A DNA stretch of 64,000 nt from Sphingomonas parapaucimobilis NBRC 15100 (GCF_000787715.1 NZ_BBPI01000005.1:60250-124249), one strand, 5' to 3'. Positions 48,534 to 57,641 are shown, numbered from the stretch's first letter. A program made the numbers and translations. Notes: generated from the letters alone by a model not told the origin.

Positions 48534-49952
48534 TCAGTAACGATAGTGATCCGGCTTGAACGGACCTTCGACCGGCACGCCGATATAGGCGGCCTGCTTC
48601 TCCGACAGCTTCGACAGCTGGACGCCCAGCTTTTCGAGGTGGAGCGCGGCGACCTTCTCGTCGAGGTGCTTCGGGAGCACATAGACTTCGTTCTTGTAGT
48701 TCTCGGACCGGGTCCACAGCTCGATCTGGGCGAGCGTCTGGTTGGTGAACGAGGCCGACATGACGAAAGACGGGTGGCCGGTCGCGCAGCCCAGGTTCAC
48801 CAGGCGGCCCTTGGCCAGCACGATGATCTGCTTGCCGTCCGGGAACTCGACCAGGTCGGTGCCGGGCTTCACTTCGGTCCACTTGTAGTTCGACAGCGCC
48901 GCGATCTGGATTTCGCTATCGAAGTGGCCGATGTTGCAGACGATCGACATGGGCTTCATCGCCTTCATGTGATCGGCGGTGATGACGTCGGCGTTGCCGG
49001 TCGCGGTGACGAAGATGTCGGCGCGCTTCACGGCCTCGTCCATCGTCACGACCTCGAAGCCCTCCATCGCCGCCTGCAGCGCGCAGATCGGGTCGATTTC
49101 GGTCACGAGCACACGCGCACCGCCATTGCGGAGCGACTGGGCCGAGCCCTTGCCCACGTCACCGAAACCGGCGACCGCGGCAACCTTGCCCGCCAGCATG
49201 ACGTCGGTGGCGCGACGGATCGCGTCGACCAGCGATTCCTTGCAGCCGTAAAGGTTGTCGAACTTCGACTTGGTGACCGAGTCGTTGACGTTGATGGCGG
49301 GGAAAGGCAGCTCGCCCTTCTTCGCGATCTCGTACAGGCGGTGGACGCCGGTGGTCGTCTCTTCCGACACGCCCTTCAGGTTCTTGACGGTCTCGGTCAG
49401 ATAGCCCGGATACTTGGCGATGAACGCCTTCACCGAACGCTGGAACTCGACTTCCTCTTCATTCTCGGGCTCGGCGAAGGTCGCGCCGGCTTCCAGCTTC
49501 GCGCCCCACAGCGCGAACATGGTCGCGTCGCCGCCGTCGTCGAGGATGATGTTGGCGGTCTGACCGGTGGTGCCCGCACCCCAGTTGAAGATGTCGCCGA
49601 CATAGTCCCAATATTCGGCCAGCGTCTCGCCCTTCACGGCGAAGACGGGGATGCCGGCCGCGGCGATGGCGGCGGCGGCGTGGTCCTGGGTCGAATAGAT
49701 GTTGCAGGTCGCCCAGCGCACATCGGCGCCGAGCGCGGTCAGCGTTTCGATCAGCACGGCGGTCTGGATCGTCATGTGCAGCGAGCCGGTGATGCGCGCG
49801 CCCTTCAGCGGCTGAGCAGCGCCGAATTCCTCGCGCAGGGCCATCAGGCCGGGCATCTCGGTCTCGGCGATCTTGATCTCGGCGCGGCCGAAATCAGCGA
49901 GGCTGATATCCTTGATGACGTAATCGTTCTTGGTGGCAGCAGTCGTGGACAC
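48534..49952 (-). CDS. ahcY: adenosylhomocysteinase
   Basis: Reversibly hydrolyses S-adenosylhomocysteine to adenosine and homocysteine, keeping methylation reactions running. The 472-aa product has the substrate region ([23 protein letters not shown]), the NAD-binding Rossmann motif ([22 protein letters not shown]), and ends in the conserved ...[10 protein letters not shown] 20-bp perfect palindrome 93-112 bases upstream is a candidate operator, and a terminator follows. The divL-like operon begins about 105 bases downstream on the same strand, insulated by the terminator. Confidence 0.98.
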   Translation of the reverse strand: MSTTAATKNDYVIKDISLADFGRAEIKIAETEMPGLMALREEFGAAQPLKGARITGSLHMTIQTAVLIETLTALGADVRWATCNIYSTQDHAAAAIAAAGIPVFAVKGETLAEYWDYVGDIFNWGAGTTGQTANIILDDGGDATMFALWGAKLEAGATFAEPENEEEVEFQRSVKAFIAKYPGYLTETVKNLKGVSEETTTGVHRLYEIAKKGELPFPAINVNDSVTKSKFDNLYGCKESLVDAIRRATDVMLAGKVAAVAGFGDVGKGSAQSLRNGGARVLVTEIDPICALQAAMEGFEVVTMDEAVKRADIFVTATGNADVITADHMKAMKPMSIVCNIGHFDSEIQIAALSNYKWTEVKPGTDLVEFPDGKQIIVLAKGRLVNLGCATGHPSFVMSASFTNQTLAQIELWTRSENYKNEVYVLPKHLDEKVAALHLEKLGVQLSKLSEKQAAYIGVPVEGPFKPDHYRY

Positions 49953-50044
49953 GACGAAACTCCGTGCAAAATGGGGCCGACCAAGACGTGGGATACGCCG
50001 ATCGGCACGGCCGACGCCTTAGCGGCGATCGTCATGGGGATCAA

Positions 50045-50064
50045 ATATAAAGATATCTTTATAT
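50045..50064. promoter_or_regulatory. 20-bp perfect palindrome upstream of ahcY
   Basis: ATATAAAGATATCTTTATAT is exactly self-complementary and stands out as AT-only-like sequence in a GC-rich region, about 93 bases before the ahcY start. Its right part on the minus strand can serve as a -10 (TATATT). Its form and location fit an ArsR-family SAM-cycle regulator (SahR type); the regulator itself is not in the window. Confidence 0.7.
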
Positions 50065-50094
50065 CGTTGAGCGTGAGTCACTCGATCCCGCATA

Positions 50095-50119
50095 TTCCTC
50101 CCCTGGCAGGGGAGGAATG
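50095..50119. repeat. solo end of a GGGGAGG-family repeat
   Basis: ATTCCTCCCCTGGCAGGGGA plus GGAATG: only the terminal hairpin of the repeat family, located between the ahcY palindrome and the YqgE gene. Confidence 0.7.
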
Positions 50120-50127
50120 CAAGTTGG

Positions 50128-50709
50128 TCAGGCCGTACCGCCGCCCGTCACCAGCTGGCGCGGATCGACACCGGCCGCGCCGTAAGCCGCCTGCCAGCGA
50201 TCCTCGGCGGCCACGTCGAACAGGATTTCCGGCTCGCCCCCGACATTGAACCAGGTTCCCGGCTCGCGCAGTTCCTGCTCCAGCTGGCCTGCGTCCCATC
50301 CGGCATAGCCCAGCGCGACGATCCACCGCGCCGGTCCGTTACCCTCCGCGATGGCGCGCAGCACGTCGACCGTGCTCGACAGGACCCAGCGGCCGCCGAC
50401 ATCGACACTATCCTGTCCCTGCCAGTCGTGGCTGTGCAGCACGAAGCCGCGCCGCGGCTCGACCGGCCCGCCATAATGGACCGGCACGTCGGGGACATCG
50501 CCATGCGCGATCTCGAACTGGTCGAGCAGCGTGTGAAAACCGATGCCGTCGATCGTCGCACCCAGCCCGATGCCGAGCGCGCCGCCCTCGTCATGCGCGC
50601 ACATCGCGATGATGGCATGTTCGAAACGGGGATCCCCCATGCCGGGCAGGGCCAGCAGGAATTGGCCGGAAAGATAGGTCAGTTGATGCACGCCATCGAT
50701 TATAGGCAT
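50128..50709 (-). CDS. YqgE/AlgH family protein
   Basis: A 193-aa protein of the YqgE/AlgH (UPF0301) family. The opening YLSGQFLLALPGMGDPRFEHAIIAMCAHDEGGALGI and the later VHYGGPVEPRRGFVLHS and ALGYAGWDAGQLEQEL are diagnostic. Function is undefined; AlgH was linked to alginate regulation in Pseudomonas. It is divergent from the peroxiredoxin gene. Confidence 0.94.
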   Translation of the reverse strand: MPIIDGVHQLTYLSGQFLLALPGMGDPRFEHAIIAMCAHDEGGALGIGLGATIDGIGFHTLLDQFEIAHGDVPDVPVHYGGPVEPRRGFVLHSHDWQGQDSVDVGGRWVLSSTVDVLRAIAEGNGPARWIVALGYAGWDAGQLEQELREPGTWFNVGGEPEILFDVAAEDRWQAAYGAAGVDPRQLVTGGGTA

Positions 50710-50814
50710 GGCCGCGCCGCCTCGCCATGCTTGAAATCCATAGGGTCCCTGCCCCATGAACGCCGCGTGGCCCGGCATGATGCCGTGGCAAAGCTTCCGC
50801 GAAGGATCCGCACG

Positions 50815-51294
50815 ATGACGATCAAGGTCGGAGACCGCCTGCCCAGCATCACGCTGGTCAAGGTGACGCCCGAAGGCCCCGAACAGGTCAACACCGCCGA
50901 TTATTTTGCGGGCAAGCGCGTCGCGCTGTTCGCGGTGCCCGGCGCCTTCACCCCTACCTGCTCGGCGCAGCACCTGCCCGGCTTCATCGCCCAGGCGGAT
51001 GCCGTGAAGGCCAAGGGCGTGAACGAGATCGCCTGCACCTCGGTCAACGACGTGTTCGTCATGAAGGCCTGGCGCCAGACGAACAACGCGGGCGAGATCA
51101 CCATGCTGGCCGATGGCAATGCCGATCTGGCCAAGGCGGTCGGCCTGACACTGGACGGCTCGAAATTCGGCATGGGCACGCGCAGCCAGCGCTATACGAT
51201 GCTCGTCAATGACGGCGTGGTCGAGCAGCTGTTCGTCGAGGCCCCGGGCGAGTTCAAGGTCAGCTCGGCCGAGCATCTCCTCTCGGTCCTCTGA
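50815..51294 (+). CDS. peroxiredoxin (Prx5-type)
   Basis: A 159-aa thiol peroxidase of the AhpC/TSA superfamily, Prx5-like. The peroxidatic Cys is C49 in VPGAFTPTCSAQHLPGF. C74 (NEIACTSVND) is the only other nearby Cys, equivalent to the conserved non-resolving Cys in Prx5. GFGMGTRSQRYTMLVNDG-like residues (KFGMGTRSQRYTMLV) shape the active site. It reduces hydroperoxides using thioredoxin or glutathione. GAAGGA precedes the ATG at 50815. Confidence 0.93.
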   Translation: MTIKVGDRLPSITLVKVTPEGPEQVNTADYFAGKRVALFAVPGAFTPTCSAQHLPGFIAQADAVKAKGVNEIACTSVNDVFVMKAWRQTNNAGEITMLADGNADLAKAVGLTLDGSKFGMGTRSQRYTMLVNDGVVEQLFVEAPGEFKVSSAEHLLSVL

Positions 51295-51349
51295 TCCGTG
51301 CCGCTGATCCGGTCGGTCGCACGGCCGGTCGGATCGGTGGTGGAACAGT

Positions 51350-51371
51350 GCTGGAGGCTCCGGCGTTTTTT
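51350..51371 (+). terminator. weak possible terminator after the peroxiredoxin gene
   Basis: A short stem GCTGG/CCGGC is followed by GTTTTTT. A larger GATCCGGTCGG...CCGGTCGGATC hairpin lies just upstream (about 51315-51344). Confidence 0.35.
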
Positions 51372-51410
51372 GCCCATCGAAGGATCGGCATAAACAAGAG
51401 GAGCCTTGCC

Positions 51411-51629
51411 ATGACCACCTATGTCCCACCCGAAAAGCAGGCACAGGCAAAGAGCTTCACCGAAAAGGCGCAGGGCGCCGCCAAGGCAGCCGGCGACAAG
51501 GTGAAGGAGCACCCCTATGCCGCCGCCGGTATCGCGGCGGGCGTGGCGGCGGCGGTGGCCGGCGCGGCGTTCGGCGCATCGAAGCTGCGCGCGCCCGGTG
51601 ACGATGAGAACTCGGCGCTGGGGGCCTGA
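51411..51629 (+). CDS. small protein with Ala/Gly-rich membrane segment
   Basis: A 72-aa protein. The N-terminal half is hydrophilic and helical (EKQAQAKSFTEKAQGAAKAAGDKVKEHPY), followed by one hydrophobic Ala/Gly-rich helix (AAAGIAAGVAAAVAGAAFGASKL) and an acidic tail. The KVKEHPYAAAGIAAG pattern resembles the end of ElaB/YqjD-type ribosome-associated membrane proteins, though the protein is shorter. AAGAGGAG precedes the ATG. Confidence 0.75.
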   Translation: MTTYVPPEKQAQAKSFTEKAQGAAKAAGDKVKEHPYAAAGIAAGVAAAVAGAAFGASKLRAPGDDENSALGA

Positions 51630-51708
51630 GCCCCTGACCAGGGCGCGGGCGATCGAACGTCGTCCGCGCCCGCTTGCCAGCATCAAAAACAGGGCTTAGC
51701 TCTGGACG

Positions 51709-53145
51709 ATGACTCAAGCTGCCATGATCGTCGAGGAACTCGACCGCCTTTACACCGCCTCCGTCACGCGCCTGAAGGAGGCGCTGACCCTTTACCTGCG
51801 CGACGGCACCGCCCCCACGATCGAGGACCGGGCGCATGGCTGTTTCGCCTATCCCGAAATCCGCCTAACCTATCGCGGCGAGGGTGGACGTCCCGCCCCG
51901 ATGCGTTCGTTCGGCCGTCTGGTATCGCCCGGCGATTACCGGATTAGCGTCACCAAGCCCGCCCTGTTCAAGGACTATCTGGTCGAACAGCTGACCCTGC
52001 TGATCGAGGATTACGACGTCTCGGTCGAGGCGGTGCCGGGGCGGCAGGAAATCCCCTTCCCCTATGTCCTCGATCCCGGCCACGCGCTGAGCCTGGACAC
52101 GGTATCAGCGGCCGAACTGGCGCGATTCTTCCCCGCAACCGAACTGGCGCATATCGGCGACGAGATCGCCGACGGCCTGTGGATGACCGCCGATGGGAAC
52201 CGGCCGCTGGCGCTGTTCGACGGGCTGCGGACCGACTTCTCGCTCGCCCGGCTGCGGCATTATACCGGCACGCCGCCCGAGCATTGCCAGCGCTTCGTGC
52301 TGTTCACCAACTATCACCGCTATGTCGATGAATTCGTTCGCTGGGGCGCATCGCAGTTGGGCGAAGGTTCGCGCTTCACCGCGCTGTCCGGCGCGGGCGG
52401 CGTCGTGATCGAGCGGCCCGAGGATGTCGACAAGATCGTCACCGACAGCGCATGGCGGCGGCACCAGATGCCCGCCTATCACCTGGTCGCCAAGGACGGC
52501 ACCGGCATCACGCTCGTCAATATCGGCGTCGGCCCGTCCAACGCGAAGACGATCTGCGACCATCTGGCGGTGATGCGGCCCGAGGCATGGCTGATGATCG
52601 GCCATTGCGGCGGGCTTCGCCCCAGCCAGCGGATCGGCGACTATGTGCTGGCGCATGCCTATCTACGCGACGATCATGTGCTCGACGACGTGCTGCCTCC
52701 GGAAATTCCGGTGCCCGCCATTGCCGAGGTCCAGGTCGCGCTCGCCAAGGCGGCCGAGATCGTCTCGGGCCAGTCGGGCGACGAACTGAAGCGCCGCCTG
52801 CGCACCGGCACCATCGTCACCACCGACGACCGCAACTGGGAACTGCGCTACTCCAAGTCGGCGCTGCGTTTCTCGCTCAGCCGCGCGGTCGGCATCGACA
52901 TGGAGTCGGCGACGATCGCGGCGCAGGGTTATCGCTTCCGCGTGCCGTACGGGACGCTGCTCTGCGTGTCGGACAAGCCACTGCACGGCGAACTCAAGCT
53001 GCCGGGCCAAGCCAACCGCTTCTATGAGCGCGCCATCAGCGAGCATATGCGGATCGGCATCGAGACTTGCGAACAGCTTCGCCGCGAGGGCAACAAGCTA
53101 CATAGCCGCAAGCTGCGCGCGTTCAACGAGCCGCCCTTCCGCTGA
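51709..53145 (+). CDS. amn: AMP nucleosidase
   Basis: Cleaves AMP to adenine and ribose 5-phosphate, controlling AMP levels. The 478-aa product has the N-terminal AMP nucleosidase domain (to about residue 170) and a C-terminal phosphorylase-like domain with LVNIGVGPSNAKTICDHLAV, MIGHCGGLRPSQRIGDYVLA and VGIDMESATIAAQGYRFRVPYGTLLCVSDKPLHGEL. Length matches the family. It starts at 51709 or at the ATG five codons later. Confidence 0.95.
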   Translation: MTQAAMIVEELDRLYTASVTRLKEALTLYLRDGTAPTIEDRAHGCFAYPEIRLTYRGEGGRPAPMRSFGRLVSPGDYRISVTKPALFKDYLVEQLTLLIEDYDVSVEAVPGRQEIPFPYVLDPGHALSLDTVSAAELARFFPATELAHIGDEIADGLWMTADGNRPLALFDGLRTDFSLARLRHYTGTPPEHCQRFVLFTNYHRYVDEFVRWGASQLGEGSRFTALSGAGGVVIERPEDVDKIVTDSAWRRHQMPAYHLVAKDGTGITLVNIGVGPSNAKTICDHLAVMRPEAWLMIGHCGGLRPSQRIGDYVLAHAYLRDDHVLDDVLPPEIPVPAIAEVQVALAKAAEIVSGQSGDELKRRLRTGTIVTTDDRNWELRYSKSALRFSLSRAVGIDMESATIAAQGYRFRVPYGTLLCVSDKPLHGELKLPGQANRFYERAISEHMRIGIETCEQLRREGNKLHSRKLRAFNEPPFR

Positions 53146-53218
53146 CAAGCAACCGGGGGCGGGCGCAAGCGTTACGGTGACGAACCGAAGCTGCTTTGTT
53201 TGAATGGGGGATTTCGTC

Positions 53219-53650
53219 ATGGTCGACACCAGCGAGCCGAAAAAGCCACGCCCGCCCCGCCGCCGCGCCACGCCCAAGGCGGCGGGCGCGCCCGCCCCGC
53301 GCAAGCGCCCGGCCGTCAAGGTCGAGCCAGTGACGGACGAAACCACGCCCCCGGCCGAGCCGGTCGAGGGTGTCGACGCGCCCAAGCCCCCCGTCAAGGC
53401 CAAGGCGCCACCCAAGCCCCGCTCTACCAAGCGCACCGCGCCCCGCAAGGCGCCCCCGCGCAAACCCGCCGCTATCAAGCCTGCCCCCGCGCCTGCCCTG
53501 GGCAAGCACGGGTTGGACCGGGTCGGCGGCAAATGGGGCGTGGCCTCGATCCTGGGGAGCCTTGCGGCGGCCGCAGGGCTGGCCGCGGCGCTGCTGTCGC
53601 TCAAGGGGAGCAGCGCAAAGCGGGACGGCGACGAGGACGACCGGGACTGA
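53219..53650 (+). CDS. histone H1-like Lys/Pro/Ala-rich protein with C-terminal membrane helix
   Basis: A 143-aa protein. Residues 1-95 are a basic, Pro/Ala/Lys/Arg-rich disordered segment with KPRPPRRRATPKAAG and TKRTAPRKAPPRKPAA blocks, like eukaryotic H1 tails. Then comes a short conserved-looking HGLDRVGGKWG and a single hydrophobic helix (VASILGSLAAAAGLAAALLSL), ending in an acidic tail. It could tether DNA or another polyanion to the membrane, but there is no direct evidence. GGGGGA precedes the ATG at 53219. Confidence 0.7.
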   Translation: MVDTSEPKKPRPPRRRATPKAAGAPAPRKRPAVKVEPVTDETTPPAEPVEGVDAPKPPVKAKAPPKPRSTKRTAPRKAPPRKPAAIKPAPAPALGKHGLDRVGGKWGVASILGSLAAAAGLAAALLSLKGSSAKRDGDEDDRD

Positions 53651-54014
53651 TCCCCGGCTCCGTTCAGCCTGAGCGAAGTCGAAGGCTAAGGGAAAACCTG
53701 TCCCCTTTGCCTATGTCCGGGCATGGGCTTCGACTTCGTTCAGCCTGAACGGCGGTTGGGATTTTGGTCCGGCGGGAGAAAGTCCCGAATTCCTCCCCTG
53801 TAAGGAGAGGTGGCGGCCCGAAGGGCTGACGGAGGGGTGTCACCGCTGGCGACCCCTGCCCCTCCACCACCGCTGCGCGGCGGTCCCCCTCCCCAAGCAA
53901 GCTTGGGGAGGATTTACGAAGGCCCGCCCCATTCCTCCCCATCTCTGATGGGGACGGGGACCGCGCGCGTCAGCGCGTGGTGGAGGGGCAGACCAACACC
54001 GGTGCGGAAAACCA
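53651..54014. repeat. 364-base gene-free region made of two repeat families
   Basis: 53659-53760 carries two facing copies of the 'gttcagcctgagcgaagtcg' repeat. 53788-53919 carries a full GGGGAGG-family element (ATTCCTCCCC... to ...GGGGAGGATTT). 53932-53995 carries a shorter related element (CCTCCCCATCTCTGATGGGG, then GGTGGAGGGGCAGACC). No coding potential of its own is seen. Confidence 0.85.
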
Positions 54015-55844
54015 TCACCAACCCTGCGGCTTGCCCTTGTTCTGCTGATCCAGCCAGGTCTTCAACGGCGCGAAATACTCCACCAGCGCCTTGCCCGACA
54101 TCTCGCGGCTGCCGGTGAACACCTGAAGCGCATCCGGCCACGGCTTGGACTGGCCCATCGCCAGCATCGCGTTCAGCTTCTTGCCGACCTCCTTGTTGCC
54201 ATAGAAGGAACAGCGATGAAGCGGCCCCTTCCATCCGGCCTGCTGGCACGCCGCCTTGTAGAACTGGAACTGCAGCACCCGCGCCAGGAAGTAGCGCGCA
54301 TAGGGCACGCCCGCCGGGATGTGGTACTTGGCGCCCGGATCGAACTTCGTCTCGTCGCGCGCGACCGGCGGCACCACGCCCTGATATTTCAGGCGCAGCG
54401 CGTCCCAGCCCGCCTGATACTGGCTGGCCGGGATCTGGCCCGAGAACACGCCCCAGCGCCACTTGTCGATCAGCAGGCCGAAGGGCAGGAACGCCACCTT
54501 GTCCATCGCCTGGCGCAGCAACAGGCCGATATCCTTGTCCGCACTCGGCACCTTGGCCGGATCGAGCAGCCCGATCTTCACCAGATAGTCGGGCGTGATC
54601 GACAGGGCGACGGTGTCGCCGATCGCCTCATGGAAACCGTCATTGGCGCCGTTCTTGTAAAGGAACGGCTGGTCCTTGTACGCGCGCTGGTAATAATTGT
54701 GCCCCAGCTCGTGGTGGATGGTCACGAAGTCGTCGGCATTGACCTTCGTACACATCTTGATGCGGATATCGTCCTTATTGTCGATATCCCAGGCCGAGGC
54801 GTGGCAGATCACTTCGCGGTCGGCGGGCTTCACGATCTGCGAGCGCTGCCAGAAGGTCTGCGGCAGGGGCGCGAAGCCCAGCGAGGAATAGAAGCCCTCG
54901 CCCGCCTTCACCATCCTGATCGGGTCATACCCCTTGGCCTTCAGCAGATCGCCGGTGTCGTATCCGACATCGCCTGCCCCCTTGGGCGCGACGAGGTCGT
55001 AGATATTGCCCCATTCCTGCGCCCACATATTGCCGAGCAGGTCGGCGCGGATCGGGCCGGTCCTGGCCTGCACCGCATCGCCATATTTCTCGTTCAGCTT
55101 CCAGCGGACATAGGTGTGCAGCGCCTTGTAGAGCGGCTCCAGTTCACCCCAGATCCTGTCGGTCACCTGTGCGAACTGCTCCGGCGACATGTCATAGCCC
55201 GAACGCCACAGCGACCCGGCATCGGCATAGCCCAGTTCCTTGGCGCCCTGGTTCGCCAGCGCGGTCATCTGGGCATAATCGGCCCGCATCGGCGCGCCGA
55301 CATTGTCGTGCCAGCTGACCCACATCTCCTTCAGCTTCGCGGGATCGCGCTCGCTGCCCATCGCGGCCTCGATGTCCGATCCGTTGATCGGCTGGCCGTT
55401 CAGCAGCCCCTTGCCCTTGCCATAGGATGAGGACATGCGCGTCGTCAGCATCGACAGCTGCGCCGAGGCCCCCGGCGTGGTCGGCGCGGGCAAGGTGATC
55501 CCGCCGCGCAGCAGGTCCAGCTTGCGCTTGGTGTCATAGGACAGGCCCGGCAGCGCCTGATAGCGTGCCGCGCCCAGGCCGTAGCGGACGGCGAGATCCG
55601 TCATTTCCGCGCCCGACGCGGCGGCGAGCGCATCGGTGTCGTCGGTGATATAGGTCGCGTTGACCCAGGCGACCTGCTGCGCACCGACCGACTTTTCGGC
55701 CAGCGTCTTTTCGGCCTCGGCGACAAAGGCATCCGCCCCCGCGACGGTCGCGGGTGGCTGGGTCGCTGGCGCGGAAGTTTGGGCCTGTGCGGCACTGGCC
55801 AACAGGAAGGCGAGTACGGTGCCGGAAACGGCGGAACGGATCAT
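54015..55844 (-). CDS. M2 family metallopeptidase (ACE-like peptidyl-dipeptidase), secreted
   Basis: Zinc dipeptidyl-carboxypeptidase of the angiotensin-converting-enzyme (M2) family, trimming dipeptides from peptide C-termini. Signal peptide: IRSAVSGTVLAFLLASAAQAQ. The zinc site HHELGH has ligands H378 and H382 with E379 catalytic; the third ligand E406 lies in HEAIGD, 24 residues on as in ACE. The length of 609 aa fits a single-domain bacterial ACE. AGGGGATAGC precedes the ATG at 55844. With the S10 and M1 enzymes it makes three exported peptidases in the window. Confidence 0.95.
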   Translation of the reverse strand: MIRSAVSGTVLAFLLASAAQAQTSAPATQPPATVAGADAFVAEAEKTLAEKSVGAQQVAWVNATYITDDTDALAAASGAEMTDLAVRYGLGAARYQALPGLSYDTKRKLDLLRGGITLPAPTTPGASAQLSMLTTRMSSSYGKGKGLLNGQPINGSDIEAAMGSERDPAKLKEMWVSWHDNVGAPMRADYAQMTALANQGAKELGYADAGSLWRSGYDMSPEQFAQVTDRIWGELEPLYKALHTYVRWKLNEKYGDAVQARTGPIRADLLGNMWAQEWGNIYDLVAPKGAGDVGYDTGDLLKAKGYDPIRMVKAGEGFYSSLGFAPLPQTFWQRSQIVKPADREVICHASAWDIDNKDDIRIKMCTKVNADDFVTIHHELGHNYYQRAYKDQPFLYKNGANDGFHEAIGDTVALSITPDYLVKIGLLDPAKVPSADKDIGLLLRQAMDKVAFLPFGLLIDKWRWGVFSGQIPASQYQAGWDALRLKYQGVVPPVARDETKFDPGAKYHIPAGVPYARYFLARVLQFQFYKAACQQAGWKGPLHRCSFYGNKEVGKKLNAMLAMGQSKPWPDALQVFTGSREMSGKALVEYFAPLKTWLDQQNKGKPQGW

Positions 55845-55919
55845 GCTATCCCCTAACATTCTGAAACGCCCTCGAAACGGGACGGATGGCGCGCAGTTGC
55901 GCGGCTTTGGCCGCCGCCG

Positions 55920-56681
55920 TCAAGCGGTGAGGAACTGCGCGATCGCCGCGCCCAGCTCGGGCTTTGTCACCGAGGCCATGTGGTTGCCCGGAATCTCGAC
56001 ATAGCGCCCGCGCGGCAAGGCCTCGGCCAGCTCGACCGCTGCGCCGTTGTCGAAATCGTCGACGCCCGCCACGACCAGGGTCGGCAGGTCGAAGCCCTCG
56101 ATCACCGGGAGCGGCGTGTCGGCAAAGGTCTGGAGGATATGAAGCAGCGCCACCGGATCGCCACCGGTGGTCTTCAGGAACGCCTCGGCCATCCATTCGG
56201 GGGTGCCGCGCCGATGCTCACCCAGCCGGGTCAGGATATTGGTGAAGTGCGCGACCCGGCGGTCGGTATGGAGCAGCCCCTCCAGCCCCATGCCCGCAAA
56301 GATCGCCTTGCCCGGCTCCGCGCCGGTCGCCAGCATCCGGCTGACCGTCCGGGCGCCCAGCGAATAGCCGCCCAGATCATAATCGGTCAGCCCCAGATGC
56401 TCGACCAGCGCATGGCCGTCGCGGGTCAGCGCGTCCTTGGGATAGGCGGCGGGGTCGTGCGGCTTCCCGCTTTCGCCATGCGCACGCAGGTCGGGCATGA
56501 TCACCCGGAAGCCCCTGGCGGCAATGGCGGCGGCATGGCCGTAGCGGATCCAGTTGGTATAGGCGTCGGAGAAATAGCCATGGATCAACACCACGGGCCG
56601 CCCCTCCCCCATTTCACGCCAGGCGATCGAGGTGCCGTCGAAGCTGTCGAAGAAGCGGGTTTCGGGGGCGGTGTCGGCCAA
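55920..56681 (-). CDS. alpha/beta hydrolase
   Basis: A single-domain alpha/beta-fold hydrolase of about 253 aa. The oxyanion/HG motif is VVLIHGYFSDAYTNW, the nucleophile elbow is LGGYSLGARTVSRML, the acid lies near VVAGVDDFDNG and the histidine in EIPGNHMASVTKP. Substrate unknown. I chose the TTG at 56681 (preceded by GGAG) because it begins right before the conserved TRFFDSFDGTSIAWREMGEG. Longer starts at 56753 or 56771 would run into the repeat near 56.77 kb. Confidence 0.88.
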   Translation of the reverse strand: MADTAPETRFFDSFDGTSIAWREMGEGRPVVLIHGYFSDAYTNWIRYGHAAAIAARGFRVIMPDLRAHGESGKPHDPAAYPKDALTRDGHALVEHLGLTDYDLGGYSLGARTVSRMLATGAEPGKAIFAGMGLEGLLHTDRRVAHFTNILTRLGEHRRGTPEWMAEAFLKTTGGDPVALLHILQTFADTPLPVIEGFDLPTLVVAGVDDFDNGAAVELAEALPRGRYVEIPGNHMASVTKPELGAAIAQFLTA

Positions 56682-56765
56682 GGGTTCGGTCTCCGGCGAT
56701 GAAGCTGTACGAGGACCTACTAATCCGGTCGGCCGAAATGTGCACGTGGTCATCCAGATGACCGC

Positions 56766-56854
56766 TCGCACTGAGCGAAGTCGAAGTGCATGTATCGACT
56801 TTTTCTTACGCGATCATCGCGTGGCCTTCGACTTCGCTCAGGCTGAACGGTCGA
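56766..56854. repeat. inverted pair of 'gaagtcgaag' family repeats
   Basis: 'actgagcgaagtcgaag' (about 56770) and 'cttcgacttcgctcaggctg' (about 56828) face each other, filling the gap between the hydrolase gene and the next minus-strand gene. Confidence 0.8.
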
Positions 56855-56861
56855 TGGAACG

Positions 56862-57641
56862 TCAGCCGACATAAATCCCGGCGACCCGCCACTCGCCATT
56901 CTCCCGCTCCAACGTCACCGTCTCGACGATCGCCGCCGACGTCCCGAACCGCGTGTTGAACCGCACCATCCGATAACCGGCGGGCGGCGCGGGGATGTCG
57001 TCCTGGCTCAGGAAGGTTCGCGACGCCATTTTCCCCAAGGGTGCCCGTGCCTTCTCCGACGTAGTTGCCCAGACCTGTTCGGTATTGAGCGTGCGGAAGC
57101 TGGCTGTGGTCAGGCGATAGCTGTCGGCCCAGCGGCCCTGGTCGATCATTTGTACGAAACGCTGCGCCACCTCGACCGCCGCCGGATCGGTCGCAGCGTT
57201 CGAAGTTGGGGCCGCCTGGGGCGGCGCGGAGGCCATGTGGGTCAGGCCGCCAAGGGCCAGCAGGCTGAAGGCAAGGGTCATGAGCGTCGCTCCGATGATG
57301 ATCCGGGCACGGCGGCTGCCGGCCCTCGCACCGACGATCGGCACCGGTTCGTCATCGGCCACCGAGGCCACAGAATCTTCCCCGATCCTCATGTCCCCCA
57401 CATATTCGGGGGTGGGCAGCGATGTGTCGCCCTCGACCTCCAGCAGCATCCGCGCCGCCTCACGGCTGCTCGACACGGCCAGCTTGCGGCGGGCGTCGCG
57501 CAGGCGTTCGTTGATGGTGTGGACCGACAGGTTCAGCTCGCGCGCGATCGACTTGGCGTCATGCCCCCGGACGATCAGCCGCAGCGTCTGCTTTTCCCGG
57601 TCGGTCAGCGCGCCGATACCCGCTTTGGCCTGCATGGTCAT
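56862..57641 (-). CDS. membrane-anchored LuxR-type HTH protein with periplasmic DUF4019 domain
   Basis: A 259-aa protein. The N-terminal LuxR/GerE-type HTH (about 12-66: LTDREKQTLRLIVRGHDAKSIARELNLSVHTINERL in pieces) keeps the canonical DNA-recognition pattern. A linker, one membrane helix (about 112-132: IIIGATLMTLAFSLLALGGL) and a periplasmic DUF4019 domain (about 150-258: VAQRFVQMIDQGRWADSYRLT, ending ENGEWRVAGIYVG) follow. The layout is ToxR-like: the envelope domain could sense a signal and the cytoplasmic HTH act directly on DNA. Targets are unknown. Start 57641 or 57635. Confidence 0.88.
   Translation of the reverse strand: MTMQAKAGIGALTDREKQTLRLIVRGHDAKSIARELNLSVHTINERLRDARRKLAVSSSREAARMLLEVEGDTSLPTPEYVGDMRIGEDSVASVADDEPVPIVGARAGSRRARIIIGATLMTLAFSLLALGGLTHMASAPPQAAPTSNAATDPAAVEVAQRFVQMIDQGRWADSYRLTTASFRTLNTEQVWATTSEKARAPLGKMASRTFLSQDDIPAPPAGYRMVRFNTRFGTSAAIVETVTLERENGEWRVAGIYVG

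Noticed and set aside
49953..50044. Possible SAH or SAM riboswitch in the ahcY leader
   Set aside because: No conserved riboswitch core could be recognised by eye; the palindrome further upstream is a simpler explanation for regulation.
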